Of a stretch of DNA of 64,000 nt, positions 19,072-28,370 are shown in pieces (the first letter of the stretch is position 1; each line of letters opens with the position of its first letter). Below the pieces are notes generated by a model. It saw nothing but the letters and a program-made list of their open reading frames with translations, was not told the origin of the DNA and ran no database searches. The position numbers and the translations under genes are program-made. The stretch covers positions 992,001 through 1,056,000 of the forward strand of contig NZ_CAKKNB010000002.1 in assembly GCF_918741295.1 (NCBI RefSeq). Direction: 5' to 3'. The DNA is from Aquabacterium sp. CECT 9606. Lineage in GTDB: Bacteria > Pseudomonadota > Gammaproteobacteria > Burkholderiales > Burkholderiaceae_C.

Positions 19072-19997
19072 GGAAGCTTGGATAGGTAGTCTTGGTAAGC
19101 AAATCGAATGCCATCTTCGAGGCTGGTGCTGGCGCGCCAACCCAGGCCTGTCATCCGAGAAACGTCCATCAATTTGCGGGGCGTGCCGTCTGGCTTGGTG
19201 GTGTCGAAACTGAGGTCGCCTTCAAATCCAACCACCTTGACGATGGTTTCGGCCAGTTCTCGGATGGTGACATCCGTGCCGGTGCCGATGTTGACCAAGG
19301 GGCCGTCATAGCCCAGGTTCATCAGGTAAAAGCAGGCGTCGGCCAGGTCGTCCGCGTACATGAACTCCCGCATGGGCGTGCCGGTACCCCAAACTACCAG
19401 GCATTGGTCGCCACGCTGCTTGGCCTCGTGCGCCTTGCGGATCAGGGCTGGCAGCACGTGGCTGTTGTTGAGGTCGTAGTTGTCATTGAGCCCATACAAA
19501 TTCGTGGGCATGACGCTGATGTACTGGCGGCCGTATTGCTGGTTGTAGCTCTCGCACAGCTTGATGCCGGCGATCTTTGCAATGGCGTAGGGCTCGTTGG
19601 TGGGTTCGAGTTCGCCCGTCAGCAAGCTTTCTTCCTTGAGGGGTTGCGGCGCCTGTTTGGGGTAAATGCAACTGGAGCCCAGGAACATCATCCTTTGCAC
19701 ATCGGCCAGATGAGCGGCGTGGATGAGATTGGCCTCAATCATCAGGTTTTGATAGATGAAATCGGCCCGGTAGGTGTTGTTGGCCTGGATGCCGCCCACC
19801 TTGGCCGCCGCCACGAAGGTGTAGTCGGGCTTTTCAAGCTGCATGAAGGTTTGAACCGCTTGCTGATTGAGCAAGTCGAGTTCGCTGCGGCTGCGGGTGA
19901 TGATGTTGGTATGGCCCGCCGCCTGCAAACGGCGGACGATGGCAGAGCCCACCATGCCGCGGTGTCCGGCTACAAAGATCTTGGCAGATTGATTCAT
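19068..19997 (-). CDS. fcl: GDP-L-fucose synthase
   Basis: Short-chain dehydrogenase-type epimerase/reductase of 309 aa. It converts GDP-4-keto-6-deoxymannose to GDP-L-fucose with NADPH. Seen: the nucleotide-binding GHRGMVGS (residues 11-18), SSC at 108-110, and the catalytic pair Tyr137 and Lys141 in YAIAK. Length is normal for the family. The enzyme for the preceding step, Gmd, is encoded at 25013 on the opposite strand in the other operon. ATGA overlaps link it to xrtB upstream and epsI downstream. Confidence 0.93.
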   Translation of the reverse strand: MNQSAKIFVAGHRGMVGSAIVRRLQAAGHTNIITRSRSELDLLNQQAVQTFMQLEKPDYTFVAAAKVGGIQANNTYRADFIYQNLMIEANLIHAAHLADVQRMMFLGSSCIYPKQAPQPLKEESLLTGELEPTNEPYAIAKIAGIKLCESYNQQYGRQYISVMPTNLYGLNDNYDLNNSHVLPALIRKAHEAKQRGDQCLVVWGTGTPMREFMYADDLADACFYLMNLGYDGPLVNIGTGTDVTIRELAETIVKVVGFEGDLSFDTTKPDGTPRKLMDVSRMTGLGWRASTSLEDGIRFAYQDYLSKLP

Positions 19998-20887
19998 TGG
20001 GGAGCGGCTTGCGGTAATGCGGGGGGTTCTTTGAAAAATCGGCCCAGAACGGCATCGACCCCGATGGTCAGGATGGTGGCCATCATGAACAGCAGGATGC
20101 CAGCAAATCCGTGCACGAAGCCTTGGCCTGCTTCATCGCCAAAATAGTAAGTGACCAGCACGAGAACAATCACGCGCAAGGTGTTGGAGATGAACGAAAT
20201 GGGGATGATCAGCGCGGCCAGCACCACATTGCGCAGGTGATTGGTGTGCTTGGCCACGCTGAGGTAGAACACCCCGATGGCCTCAAGTGCAAAAATGGAA
20301 TTGATGCCCGCGCAAGCGTCGGCCACCAGGAGTTGATACTGGCCGATGGTGAGTGTGACACCCCGGCGGCCAATGGGGTAGCCGGCAGCGTGAAGCGCCC
20401 ATTCAGCCACGTAGGATACGCCTGCTTTGAGCGGTGCGGTGATGGCGTCCACGATGGAGCCTGGCATGGGAACCAGAAAAAACAGGAAGAACAAAGGAAA
20501 CCACATGACCTTCAGGCCGGCGCCCCCCTTGTAAAGCAGAAAAAGGCCCGCCAACAAAGGGATTTGCGATGCCGTTTCGAAGGACAGCAGATCTTGTGAG
20601 TGACCGACCACATAAAGCATCATGCCCAGCACCAGCAAGATCGTGCCGCTGACGCTGGCGTGGCGTTTGGGCAAGGCCATGAGCGTGGGCCAGCGTTGCC
20701 AGCCCAACCACAAGGTCAGGGCGAGCATGACTGGGCCATGTCCCTGGCCAACGACGTTCCAGATGTTTTGATCCAGGGCAATGTACGTGGGTACGTACAT
20801 GGTCAATAGCCCAAGGGCCAATATCACCAGCTCAAGCTTGCTGGGTGTGGTGCTGTCAATGGGGAGGGCCAATGTTTGTGTATTCAT
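19994..20887 (-). CDS. xrtB: Exosortase B (EpsH/XrtB)
   Basis: Eight-helix membrane transpeptidase-like protein of 297 aa. The catalytic triad of exosortases is visible: Cys192 in ADACAG, Arg238 in SNTLRV and His259 in QGFVHG. GYPIGR and GVTL before the Cys are typical of the XrtB subgroup that belongs to EPS loci. Exosortases sort PEP-CTERM proteins, but no such substrate lies in the window. It is the first gene of the leftward operon and overlaps fcl by 4 bp. A close paralogue is at 23378. Confidence 0.92.
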   Translation of the reverse strand: MNTQTLALPIDSTTPSKLELVILALGLLTMYVPTYIALDQNIWNVVGQGHGPVMLALTLWLGWQRWPTLMALPKRHASVSGTILLVLGMMLYVVGHSQDLLSFETASQIPLLAGLFLLYKGGAGLKVMWFPLFFLFFLVPMPGSIVDAITAPLKAGVSYVAEWALHAAGYPIGRRGVTLTIGQYQLLVADACAGINSIFALEAIGVFYLSVAKHTNHLRNVVLAALIIPISFISNTLRVIVLVLVTYYFGDEAGQGFVHGFAGILLFMMATILTIGVDAVLGRFFKEPPALPQAAPQ

Positions 20888-20898
20888 TGGTGATAAAT

Positions 20899-20953
20899 GA
20901 CCTGGTTCTGCCGGAAAGGTTCCATGGGCTCGGGCCCCGAGGGTGACCAGGTC
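20899..20953. repeat. Nested inverted repeats in the xrtB leader
   Basis: Outer arms GACCTGGT (20899-20906) and ACCAGGTC (20946-20953) enclose a second perfect repeat, CTCGGG / CCCGAG (20929-20941). Both lie between the wecG terminator and the xrtB start at 20887. In RNA they would form a branched leader; in DNA they could be an operator. No known riboswitch was recognised. Confidence 0.45.
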
Positions 20954-20968
20954 CCAGTTTAATCCGGC

Positions 20969-21003
20969 AAAAAAAAGCCCCGCCGATACTGGGCGGGGCT
21001 TTT
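20969..21003 (-). terminator. Rho-independent terminator of the wecG-like gene
   Basis: Stem AGCCCCGCC / GGCGGGGCT (20976-20984 and 20992-21000), extended by A-T pairs, with a 7-nt loop. Read leftward it ends in a run of eight Ts, so it fits termination of the gene ending at 21033. It separates that gene from the xrtB operon, which then needs its own promoter. Confidence 0.88.
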
Positions 21004-21032
21004 GTTAGCAACCGTAATTGCTGGCCGGATGA

Positions 21033-21899
21033 TCAACCCTTTTGGTGCTTGGGATTTCGTCCGAACACCGAGCGGACCATGAGCTTGCCCACGAACACGC
21101 TGTTGGTTTCAATGTAACGGCGTGCCAGGCGGCGAGGCTCGCAAACAAAGCGGTAGAGCCATTCCAAGCCGCGCTGTTGCATCCATGCAGGTGCGCGGCG
21201 CAGGGTGCCGGCGTGGTAGTCAAACGCGGCACCGACGCCCACCATGACTGCCTTGATGGCGCCACGGTGTTCGGCCATCCAGATCTCTTGCTTGGGGCAG
21301 CCCAGGCCCACAAACACCACATGGGCGCCGGAGGCGTTGATCTTTTGGGTGTATTCGGCGTCTTCCTGCTCAGTCAGCTTGCGGAAAGGGGGCGAGGCCA
21401 TGCCAGCGATTTTCAACTTGGGGAACTTGGCCATCAGTCGGCCACGCAGTTTGGCCAGGGTGTCGTCAACGCTGCCGTAGAAAAAGACGGACTGGCCGCG
21501 GCGCTCGGCTTCTGCCAGGTAACGCAGCATCAAATCGGGACCGCTGATGCGTTGCTGCTCGGCAAAACCTTCCTTGCGCATCATCCAGGCGACGGGGGCG
21601 CCGTCGGGCAGGGCCATGTCGGCGCCATTGATCACGTTCGCGAATTTGGCGGTTTGGCTGCCGGTGACCACCGAGTGCACATTGCACAATGTGACATAGC
21701 GAGATTGGCGCTCAGCGCCCCAATCGGCGATGCGGCTGATGGCTTCATCCCAGGATGTTGCGTCGATGAACGTGTCAAGGACGTACGCGCCGCTACGAAT
21801 GATCTTCTTCTTCGCTTGTTGTTTCAAGCCGCCCAACACCTGTTCCCGCTCCAAGAACGACAGAGATGGGTAACCGAAATTTGGATCTGGATGTCTCAT
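21033..21899 (-). CDS. WecG/TagA/CpsF family glycosyltransferase
   Basis: GT26 transferase of about 288 aa. It has LPDGAPVAW, the short YGS block, and the C-terminal PKQEIWMAEH, GVGAAFDYHAG and RRAPAW blocks, all classic for the WecG/TagA/CpsF family. Members transfer ManNAcA, ManNAc or glucose-type sugars to a lipid-linked acceptor early in repeat-unit synthesis. The ATG at 21899 is chosen; an in-frame GTG at 21947 would add 16 residues but lacks a ribosome site. It is a single-gene unit with its own terminator, placed between the two operons. Confidence 0.87.
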   Translation of the reverse strand: MRHPDPNFGYPSLSFLEREQVLGGLKQQAKKKIIRSGAYVLDTFIDATSWDEAISRIADWGAERQSRYVTLCNVHSVVTGSQTAKFANVINGADMALPDGAPVAWMMRKEGFAEQQRISGPDLMLRYLAEAERRGQSVFFYGSVDDTLAKLRGRLMAKFPKLKIAGMASPPFRKLTEQEDAEYTQKINASGAHVVFVGLGCPKQEIWMAEHRGAIKAVMVGVGAAFDYHAGTLRRAPAWMQQRGLEWLYRFVCEPRRLARRYIETNSVFVGKLMVRSVFGRNPKHQKG

Positions 21900-22141
21900 A
21901 AGACGCCCACCAGGGGTTGTTGTTGATGTCCGCCACTTCTTGGACACATGGCATGAATTTTAGAGGAGGGCTCATGGACGCAACTTCAGGGTTAGCGCGT
22001 GGTCTGGCCAAAAGCCGTGTCAGAAAGCGCTGGCATTTATCACTAAGTGGGTGAATGGAGTGCTTTTGATGCGGGAAGTTCCGGGGGTAGGGTCTGGGCG
22101 ACAATGTGCAGGGGTTGACCCGGGCGGCAGGATGGTCGTGG

Positions 22142-23293
22142 ATGAGAGTCTTGATGGTGCACAACGCCTACCAGCAGCGGGGTGGCGAAGACAGTGTGGT
22201 TGAGTCGGAGGTGGCTTTGCTGCGGGAGCATGGGCATGAGGTTGCCCTGCATTTGCGGCACAACGATGACGTCAACAAGGTGTCGCGCCTCAATGTGGCG
22301 GCCCAAACCTTGTGGTCAACGCAGACCACCAGGGAAATCAAGGCTCTGATCGAGAAGTTTCGGCCCGATGTCATGCATGTGCACAACACCCTGCCGCTGG
22401 TGTCGCCGTCGGTGTATTGGGCGGCCAACTCCTTGGGCGTGCCGGTGGTTCAAACGCTCCATAATTTTCGTTTGATGTGTCCTCAGGCTATTTTTCTGAG
22501 GGAGGGCAAGGTTTGCGAGGATTGTTTGGGCAAATTGCCTTGGCGCGCTGTGCAACACCGGTGCTACCGCGGATCTGTGGTGCAGTCGGGGGCGGTGGCG
22601 GTGATGCTTTCGGCTCACCGTGCCCTTGGGACCTTCCAAAACAAGGTTTCCCGCTACATCGCCTTGAATCAGTTCTGCAAGGACAAGTTTGTGGCTGGCG
22701 GGCTGCCGGCAGAGCGAATCAGCATCAAGCCCAATTTCGTGTCTTGGCCTGCTCAGCCTGAATGGGGTGGTCGATCAGGCGGGCTGTTTGTGGGGCGATT
22801 GTCTGAAGAGAAGGGCATTGCTGTGATGTTGGCTGCCATGCGCCTGATGCCGGCTCCAGGCGTCGAGATCATTGGGGGCGGTGCTTTTGAAGCGGAGGCT
22901 AAGGCGGTTGCGGGTGCCGGTTACCTTGGTTTTTTGCCCTTGCAGGACATCATGGCTCGCATGGCTTCGGCGGCATTTTTGGTGTTGCCCAGCGTTTGTT
23001 ACGAAGGTTTTCCCCGAACGTTGGTGGAGGCTTATGCCAGTGGCACGCCGGTGATTGCCAGTCGATTGGGGTCCATGGCGGAGCTGGTGGCCGATGGGCG
23101 GACGGGGCTGTTGTTCAATCCGGGCGACGCGGAAGACCTGGCCGCCAAGATCGAATGGGCCCAGTCGCATCCACAAGAAATGATCCGCATGGGGCAGGCC
23201 GCTCGTCAAGAATACGAGGCGCGCTATACACCCGAGCGCAATTGTGCTGAATTGATCGAAATTTATCGGGCTGCCATGGCTCAATCAGGGTAA
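22142..23293 (+). CDS. Glycosyltransferase family 4
   Basis: GT-B transferase of 383 aa. The N-terminus MRVLMVHNAYQQRGGEDSVV is typical of GT4 enzymes from capsule and EPS loci, and a Cys-rich insert (CEDCLG, HRCYRG) occurs in the acceptor domain. The donor site has SVCYEGFPRTLVEAYASGTPVIA with E-x7-E. The ATG at 22142 is chosen over an upstream in-frame ATG that only adds non-conserved residues. It opens the rightward operon, 84 bp ahead of the second exosortase gene. Confidence 0.85.
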   Translation: MRVLMVHNAYQQRGGEDSVVESEVALLREHGHEVALHLRHNDDVNKVSRLNVAAQTLWSTQTTREIKALIEKFRPDVMHVHNTLPLVSPSVYWAANSLGVPVVQTLHNFRLMCPQAIFLREGKVCEDCLGKLPWRAVQHRCYRGSVVQSGAVAVMLSAHRALGTFQNKVSRYIALNQFCKDKFVAGGLPAERISIKPNFVSWPAQPEWGGRSGGLFVGRLSEEKGIAVMLAAMRLMPAPGVEIIGGGAFEAEAKAVAGAGYLGFLPLQDIMARMASAAFLVLPSVCYEGFPRTLVEAYASGTPVIASRLGSMAELVADGRTGLLFNPGDAEDLAAKIEWAQSHPQEMIRMGQAARQEYEARYTPERNCAELIEIYRAAMAQSG

Positions 23294-23377
23294 TCCGACC
23301 GAACTTTCTGCGTGAATCGGTAACAATCACCGGTGCCGCCCTGGGTGGTGGCTTCATTGCATTTTTGACTGCGGTTC

Positions 23378-24280
23378 ATGGCTCAATCAGCACCAACCTC
23401 CGGGGCGTTTCCCAGCACTCCATCGCCTGTCAAGTTTCCGGTGTGGTCGCTTGCCGTGATTTGCCTTGCATTCGCGGTCATGTACGTCCCCACATTCATG
23501 ACGCTGGCCCAGACCACTTGGGCCACGGATGAGCAGGGGCACGGCCCTTTGATCCTGGCGGCTTGTGCCTGGCTGCTTTGGGGCATGCGCACAGACTTGT
23601 TCCGCCAGCCGGCCAAGCCGGCAGTGGTGCCAGGTTTTTTGCTCTTGGCGGTTGCGCTGCTGATGTACGTGGTGGGTCGCTCTCAGCGGGTCATTGAGTT
23701 CGAGGCAAGCTCTCTCATACTGGTGCTGGTTGCCAGCCTGCTTTTGATCCAAGGTGTGGCAGCGGTTCGACGGGCGTGGTTTCCGATTTTTTTTCTGCTG
23801 TTCATGGTGCCTCTGCCGGGCGCCTTTGTGCAGGCGTTGACTTTGCCGCTTAAAAGCGCCGTGTCCATGGTGGCCGAACAGATTCTGTACTGGGCGGGCT
23901 ACCCGATTGGGCGCACTGGCGTCACTTTGATGATCGGACCTTATCAATTGCTGGTGGCCGATGCGTGCTCCGGACTGAACTCATTGTTCACGCTCGAATC
24001 CCTGGGTTTGCTGTACATGAACATCATGAACTACAAGTCCAAGACCCGGAATGTGATCCTGGCCATTGGCATCGTCCCCATCTCCTTCGTTGCCAATGTG
24101 ACCCGCGTGATCATCCTTGTGCTGATCACCTATTACCTGGGCGATGAGGTGGGGCAAGGCTTTGCGCACGAATTCGCAGGCTTGGTGCTGTTCTCTGTGG
24201 CGCTGGTGTTGACCTATGGTCTGGACCGGCTGCTGGCGGCCCGTTTTGACGACTTGGGAGGTGCGCGCGATGGCCGCTGA
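23378..24280 (+). CDS. xrtB: Exosortase B, second copy
   Basis: Membrane protein of 300 aa with the exosortase triad: Cys197 in ADACSG, Arg243 in ANVTRV and His264 in QGFAHE. GYPIGR and YQLLVADAC are shared with the copy at 19994, so both belong to the XrtB subgroup. The two differ clearly in the first 20 residues and in the loops, so they are paralogues rather than a recent copy. The following epsI overlaps its end by 11 bp. Likely role: processing tied to export of this arm's EPS; the substrate is unknown. Confidence 0.91.
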   Translation: MAQSAPTSGAFPSTPSPVKFPVWSLAVICLAFAVMYVPTFMTLAQTTWATDEQGHGPLILAACAWLLWGMRTDLFRQPAKPAVVPGFLLLAVALLMYVVGRSQRVIEFEASSLILVLVASLLLIQGVAAVRRAWFPIFFLLFMVPLPGAFVQALTLPLKSAVSMVAEQILYWAGYPIGRTGVTLMIGPYQLLVADACSGLNSLFTLESLGLLYMNIMNYKSKTRNVILAIGIVPISFVANVTRVIILVLITYYLGDEVGQGFAHEFAGLVLFSVALVLTYGLDRLLAARFDDLGGARDGR

Positions 24281-25001
24281 TGCGATGAGCAAGCAAGCCG
24301 AGGTGTCTCGGCGCGTGCCCTTGGCGGTTTTGCTGGCCGGGGCCTTGATGCTGGCTGGTGCTGGCGCTGCGGTCTGGCTGAAGCCCACCAGGATGATCGC
24401 CGACGAGAAGCCGGCCATCGTGCTGAACAAGGTGGTGCCAGAGTCTTTTGGTGGGTGGAAGATCGATCCCAGCATGACACCTGTGTTACCCGATCCCACA
24501 GTGCAAAACCAGTTGGACACGCTGTATTCGGAAACGCTGAACCGCACTTACGTCAATGCGCAGGGGCAACGGGTCATGCTGTCGATTGCTTATGGCCGCA
24601 ACCAGAACTCGGAATCAACCGCCGCCCACCGGCCGGAGTTTTGTTATGTGGCGCAAGGGTTCACAATCAAGGGTTTTGGCAAGGAGCCGGTGGCATTGCC
24701 GGCCCATGCCTTGAATGTCGTGCGGTTGGAGGCCCAGGCTGATCGTCGCATTGAGCCCATCACTTATTGGGTGACGCTCAATGAAACCGCATCGACGCCC
24801 GGCCTTGACCGCAAGTTGCAGCAATTGCGCTACGGCCTGCAGGGCTACATTGTTGATGGGATGCTGATGCGCATTTCGTCGCTGGCCGATCCTTCTGCCG
24901 CGTTGGCGGGCAGGCCTGATTACCGTCTGCATGACCAGTTCATCGCAGATCTGGAAAAGGCCATGCCTTCGGGCTTCAGGCCTCGTTTTTTTGGTTCTTG
25001 A
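24270..25001 (+). CDS. epsI: EpsI family protein, second copy
   Basis: Protein of 243 aa with a single N-terminal membrane segment (about residues 15-35) and a periplasmic domain. The motif [12 protein letters not shown] defines the EpsI family. It overlaps xrtB by 11 bp, and its stop overlaps a possible gmd ATG (TGATG at 25001). The paralogue at 18373 is separated from its exosortase by fcl, while here the two are adjacent. The function of the family remains unclear. Confidence 0.87.
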   Translation: MAADAMSKQAEVSRRVPLAVLLAGALMLAGAGAAVWLKPTRMIADEKPAIVLNKVVPESFGGWKIDPSMTPVLPDPTVQNQLDTLYSETLNRTYVNAQGQRVMLSIAYGRNQNSESTAAHRPEFCYVAQGFTIKGFGKEPVALPAHALNVVRLEAQADRRIEPITYWVTLNETASTPGLDRKLQQLRYGLQGYIVDGMLMRISSLADPSAALAGRPDYRLHDQFIADLEKAMPSGFRPRFFGS

Positions 25002-25012
25002 TGGTGTCTGAC

Positions 25013-26143
25013 ATGACAAAAAAAATAGCGTTGATCACCGGGGTGACAGGGCAGGACGGTTCTTATCTGGCTGAGTTCTTGTTGAAGAAGGGCTACGAGG
25101 TGCACGGCATCAAGCGCCGCTCCAGCCTGTTCAACACCGACCGCATCGATCACCTGTACCAGGATCCGCATGTTGACAACCGCAACTTTATCCTGCACTA
25201 CGGCGACCTGACCGATTCCACCAGCCTGGTGCGCATCATGCAAAAGGTGCAGCCCGACGAGGTTTACAACCTGGCCGCGCAGTCGCATGTGGCCGTGAGC
25301 TTTGAAGAGCCCGAGTACACGGCCAATGCCGATGGCATCGGGGCACTGCGCCTGCTGGAGGCCATCCGCATCCTGGGGCTGGAAAAGAAAACGCGCTTTT
25401 ACCAGGCCTCGACCTCCGAGCTGTATGGCCTGGTGCAAGAGATTCCGCAAAAGGAAACCACGCCTTTCTACCCCCGCAGCCCTTACGCGGTGGCCAAGTT
25501 GTATGCCTACTGGATCACGGTGAACTACCGCGAGGCTTACGGCATGTACGCCTGCAATGGCGTGCTGTTCAACCATGAAAGCCCGGTGCGTGGCGAGACG
25601 TTCGTGACGCGCAAGATCACGCGCGCCATCAGCCGCATCGCGCTGGGCCTGCAAGAGTGCCTGTTCCTGGGCAACATGAGCGCGCTGCGCGATTGGGGCC
25701 ACGCGCGCGACTATGTCGAGATGCAATGGCTGATGCTGCAGCAGGAGGTGGCCGAGGACTTCGTCATCGCCACTGGCGTGCAGTACAGCGTGCGCCAGTT
25801 TGTGGAGTTCTCGGCCAAGGAGCTGGGCATCACGCTGGCCTTTGAAGGCGATGCCGAGCAAGAGGTGGGCAAAGTGGTGGCTGTGGAGCCGGTCAACGGT
25901 GAAATGCTGGCCCAATGCAAGGTCGGTGATGTGGTGGTGCGTGTTGATCCTCGCTATTACCGTCCGACCGAAGTTGAAACCCTGCTGGGCGATCCAACCA
26001 AGGCCAAGACCAAATTGGGTTGGACGCCGGTGATCACCTTGCAGCAACTGGTGGCTGAAATGGTCTTGAGCGATTACACCGCGGCCAAGCGCGACAGTTT
26101 GGTCAAGCAAGCCGGCTACCAAGCCTATGACTATCACGAGTGA
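25013..26143 (+). CDS. gmd: GDP-mannose 4,6-dehydratase
   Basis: First enzyme of GDP-6-deoxyhexose synthesis, 376 aa, close to the usual length. Seen: the NADP-binding GVTGQDG (residues 10-16), the RRSS loop, the catalytic STSE (133-136) with Tyr158 and Lys162 in YAVAK, and NHESPVRG, all conserved in Gmd. The ATG at 25013 gives the usual [10 protein letters not shown] start; an ATG at 25001 is possible. The product feeds Fcl encoded at 19068 in the other operon, so both arms must be expressed to make GDP-fucose unless other copies exist. Confidence 0.95.
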   Translation: MTKKIALITGVTGQDGSYLAEFLLKKGYEVHGIKRRSSLFNTDRIDHLYQDPHVDNRNFILHYGDLTDSTSLVRIMQKVQPDEVYNLAAQSHVAVSFEEPEYTANADGIGALRLLEAIRILGLEKKTRFYQASTSELYGLVQEIPQKETTPFYPRSPYAVAKLYAYWITVNYREAYGMYACNGVLFNHESPVRGETFVTRKITRAISRIALGLQECLFLGNMSALRDWGHARDYVEMQWLMLQQEVAEDFVIATGVQYSVRQFVEFSAKELGITLAFEGDAEQEVGKVVAVEPVNGEMLAQCKVGDVVVRVDPRYYRPTEVETLLGDPTKAKTKLGWTPVITLQQLVAEMVLSDYTAAKRDSLVKQAGYQAYDYHE

Positions 26144-26208
26144 TGATGGACATCGCAGGCTTCATGCTTTACGGCAATCTTTTTTCCGGTTCCTGAGAGG
26201 ATATCTGG

Positions 26209-26859
26209 GTGGATATTCACAAGATCTATCGTTTTTTCATGTTGCGTTTCAGGCCTGCGCGCATGCAGGCCATCCGGTCCTTGTTTCCGAATCTGAACCA
26301 GCACGCGACCGTGCTGGATGTCGGTGGAACATCGAACTGGTGGAAGGACATGTCTGTGACGACAAAGGACATCACCATCGTTAACCTGGACACGGCACAC
26401 CAGACCGCCGTTGTGGCGGCTGGCTACAAATTTTCTTGCGCCAATGGGTGCGAGTTGCCCTTTGCTGATCGCAGCTTCGACCTGGCTTTTTCAAACTCGG
26501 TGATCGAGCACGTTGGTGGCTGGCCAGAGCAGCAAAAGTTTGCCCGGGAGTTGCTGCGTTGTGGGCGAGACATCTACCTGCAAACGCCCAACAAGTGGTT
26601 TCCTGTAGAGCCTCATTTGATTGCGCCTTTCATCCATTGGCTGCCTTTCCGCATTCAACGCAGGCTTGTTCGTTGGCTGTCTGTCTGGGGCTGGGTGACG
26701 AAACCTGCGCAGCAGGAAATCGATGATTGCATCAAGAACATTCGCTTGTTGACGGCGTCTGAGGTGCACACCCTTTTCAAAGGCTGTGACATCAAGGCTG
26801 AGAAGTTCTTGTGGATGACAAAGTCATTTCTGGTGATTCGTCGAGGGAACAGGCCTTGA
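26209..26859 (+). CDS. Class I SAM-dependent methyltransferase
   Basis: Protein of 216 aa. VLDVGG (motif I) is followed by an acidic residue at the end of strand 2, ANGCELPFADRSFD and SNSVIEHV, the usual blocks of methyltransferase family 11. A tryptophan-rich TSNWWKD replaces part of the glycine loop. The GTG start is supported by GAGAGG upstream. Placed between gmd and a polymerase gene, it may methylate a sugar of the repeat unit. The acceptor is unknown. Confidence 0.78.
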   Translation: MDIHKIYRFFMLRFRPARMQAIRSLFPNLNQHATVLDVGGTSNWWKDMSVTTKDITIVNLDTAHQTAVVAAGYKFSCANGCELPFADRSFDLAFSNSVIEHVGGWPEQQKFARELLRCGRDIYLQTPNKWFPVEPHLIAPFIHWLPFRIQRRLVRWLSVWGWVTKPAQQEIDDCIKNIRLLTASEVHTLFKGCDIKAEKFLWMTKSFLVIRRGNRP

Positions 26860-28367
26860 GGCTGAACGATCAGTGGGCAGCCATCGGCAACCCAGGGGCT
26901 CTGGCGACCGGTTCCCAGCGCTTTCTGGCGGTGATTTTTGTCACGTCGATTGCGATGTTCCTGTTCGCCCTTTTCATGGTGTTCAGTGGCGAGGGCATGT
27001 TTTTATTGCATGGCCCCCTCCTGTTATTGAGCACCTTGCTGGTTTTCCTGTCCGGCATTTCTTATTTGGTGAATCCGTCGCGCGCGGCAGGGCTCTTTCT
27101 GGTCGGGTTGCTTTACTTTTCATTTGACGCGACGTTTCGAGAAGGCTTGGTGGCGGGGGGGGGCGCCGATCTTCAGTCCGTGGTCAAAGGCCTGTTCTCG
27201 TTGTGCCTCTTGATTTACGGCATTTTCACCGGGGCCAAACACCTGCTTGTGCGACCGGTCGTCGTCCTTTTCTTCATGTACGCGGCTTATGGCTTGCTGT
27301 CGTCTTATTACTCAAGTGCCGTGATATTGGGCATTGGTTCGGGCGTGGCCCTGGTGGCCATCGCGTTCATGGCCGCTGACTACGCCACTCGCGAGCACGA
27401 GGATTTGTTCCGCCTTTGGCGGACCTTGTACATCGCGTCGGTGGTCATGGCCGTCGGTTCCTTGGTGGTGTTGGCCATTTCGCCTCTCCAGGCGCAGGAC
27501 ATGACCATGGCGGGCTCGTTCCGATTGCGTGGCCTGACTGGTTCGGCCAACAGTCTGGGGCCCGTGATGGCCATCGGCTTGATCTCCGGCATGTTGGTGT
27601 GGAAGCACCAAAGCCAGCGTGAGTGGCGGTGGATTCATGGCCTTGCATGCGCTATGCTGGGCGTCTTGCTGCTGCTGACCAACAGCCGCACCAGCATCAT
27701 TGCTTTTTTGGTGAGCGTGACTTCGGTGTGGGTTGTGATGACCTACGGTTCCATGGGTGTGCTGCTGACCGCGTTTTTGGCGGCCTGCTTTGGCTTCATG
27801 ATGCTCTACCCCAGCGTGATGAATGCGATCATGACCACGGCTGCTGAACTGTTTTCCCGCGGTGGCGGTGTGTCGGAGTTGTCGTCCTTGACCGGGCGAG
27901 ACGAAATCTGGAAGGCCTGTGTGCGTTTGATCCACGACAGTCCTTGGATTGGCTATGGCCTGGGCAGCGTTCGGATCGAGATCCCGCGAACCTGGGAAGA
28001 CATGTGGGGTAACTCTGCCGCCACGGCCCACAACGGTGTTCTGGAAAGCATGATCAGTGTTGGTCTGGTGGGCACGGTGCCGCTGTTCCTTGCTTTCTTT
28101 TACTGCCTGTACATTTTTGTGCGTTATTTCTCTGGGCGCCAAGCGGTGGTCGGTGACCAGGGACGCGACAGGGCCTTGACCATCTGCGGCATGCAGTGCC
28201 TTGGATTTTTATTGGTGCACTCGTTCGCTGAAAAATCCTTCACAGGCACGGCCGCGCCAGCCACGATGGCCTTTGGCATTTGCGTGGCCACGGCGGCCTA
28301 TCTGGAGCGTGTGCGCTGGAACAAAAAGCCATTGCTGTTGAAAACTCAACGCTTCGCTGAAGGGTGA
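26811..28367 (+). CDS. O-antigen ligase/Wzy-like polymerase
   Basis: Integral membrane protein of up to 518 aa with about eleven hydrophobic segments. TNSRTSIIAF in the middle and SLTGRDEIW, IGYGLGS and AHNGVLE in the large loop are typical of the O-antigen ligase / Wzy family. This arm thus has its own polymerase candidate. The start is uncertain: GTG at 26811 overlaps the methyltransferase by 49 bp, while a TTG at 26856 would overlap its stop by 4 bp (TTGA) and has GAGGGA upstream. The first membrane segment is kept in both cases. Confidence 0.8.
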   Translation: MDDKVISGDSSREQALRLNDQWAAIGNPGALATGSQRFLAVIFVTSIAMFLFALFMVFSGEGMFLLHGPLLLLSTLLVFLSGISYLVNPSRAAGLFLVGLLYFSFDATFREGLVAGGGADLQSVVKGLFSLCLLIYGIFTGAKHLLVRPVVVLFFMYAAYGLLSSYYSSAVILGIGSGVALVAIAFMAADYATREHEDLFRLWRTLYIASVVMAVGSLVVLAISPLQAQDMTMAGSFRLRGLTGSANSLGPVMAIGLISGMLVWKHQSQREWRWIHGLACAMLGVLLLLTNSRTSIIAFLVSVTSVWVVMTYGSMGVLLTAFLAACFGFMMLYPSVMNAIMTTAAELFSRGGGVSELSSLTGRDEIWKACVRLIHDSPWIGYGLGSVRIEIPRTWEDMWGNSAATAHNGVLESMISVGLVGTVPLFLAFFYCLYIFVRYFSGRQAVVGDQGRDRALTICGMQCLGFLLVHSFAEKSFTGTAAPATMAFGICVATAAYLERVRWNKKPLLLKTQRFAEG

Positions 28368-28370
28368 TTT

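Noticed and set aside
24920-26137. Long minus-strand frame opposite gmd
   Set aside because: His/Gln/Leu-rich translation with no motif, while gmd is complete and highly conserved.
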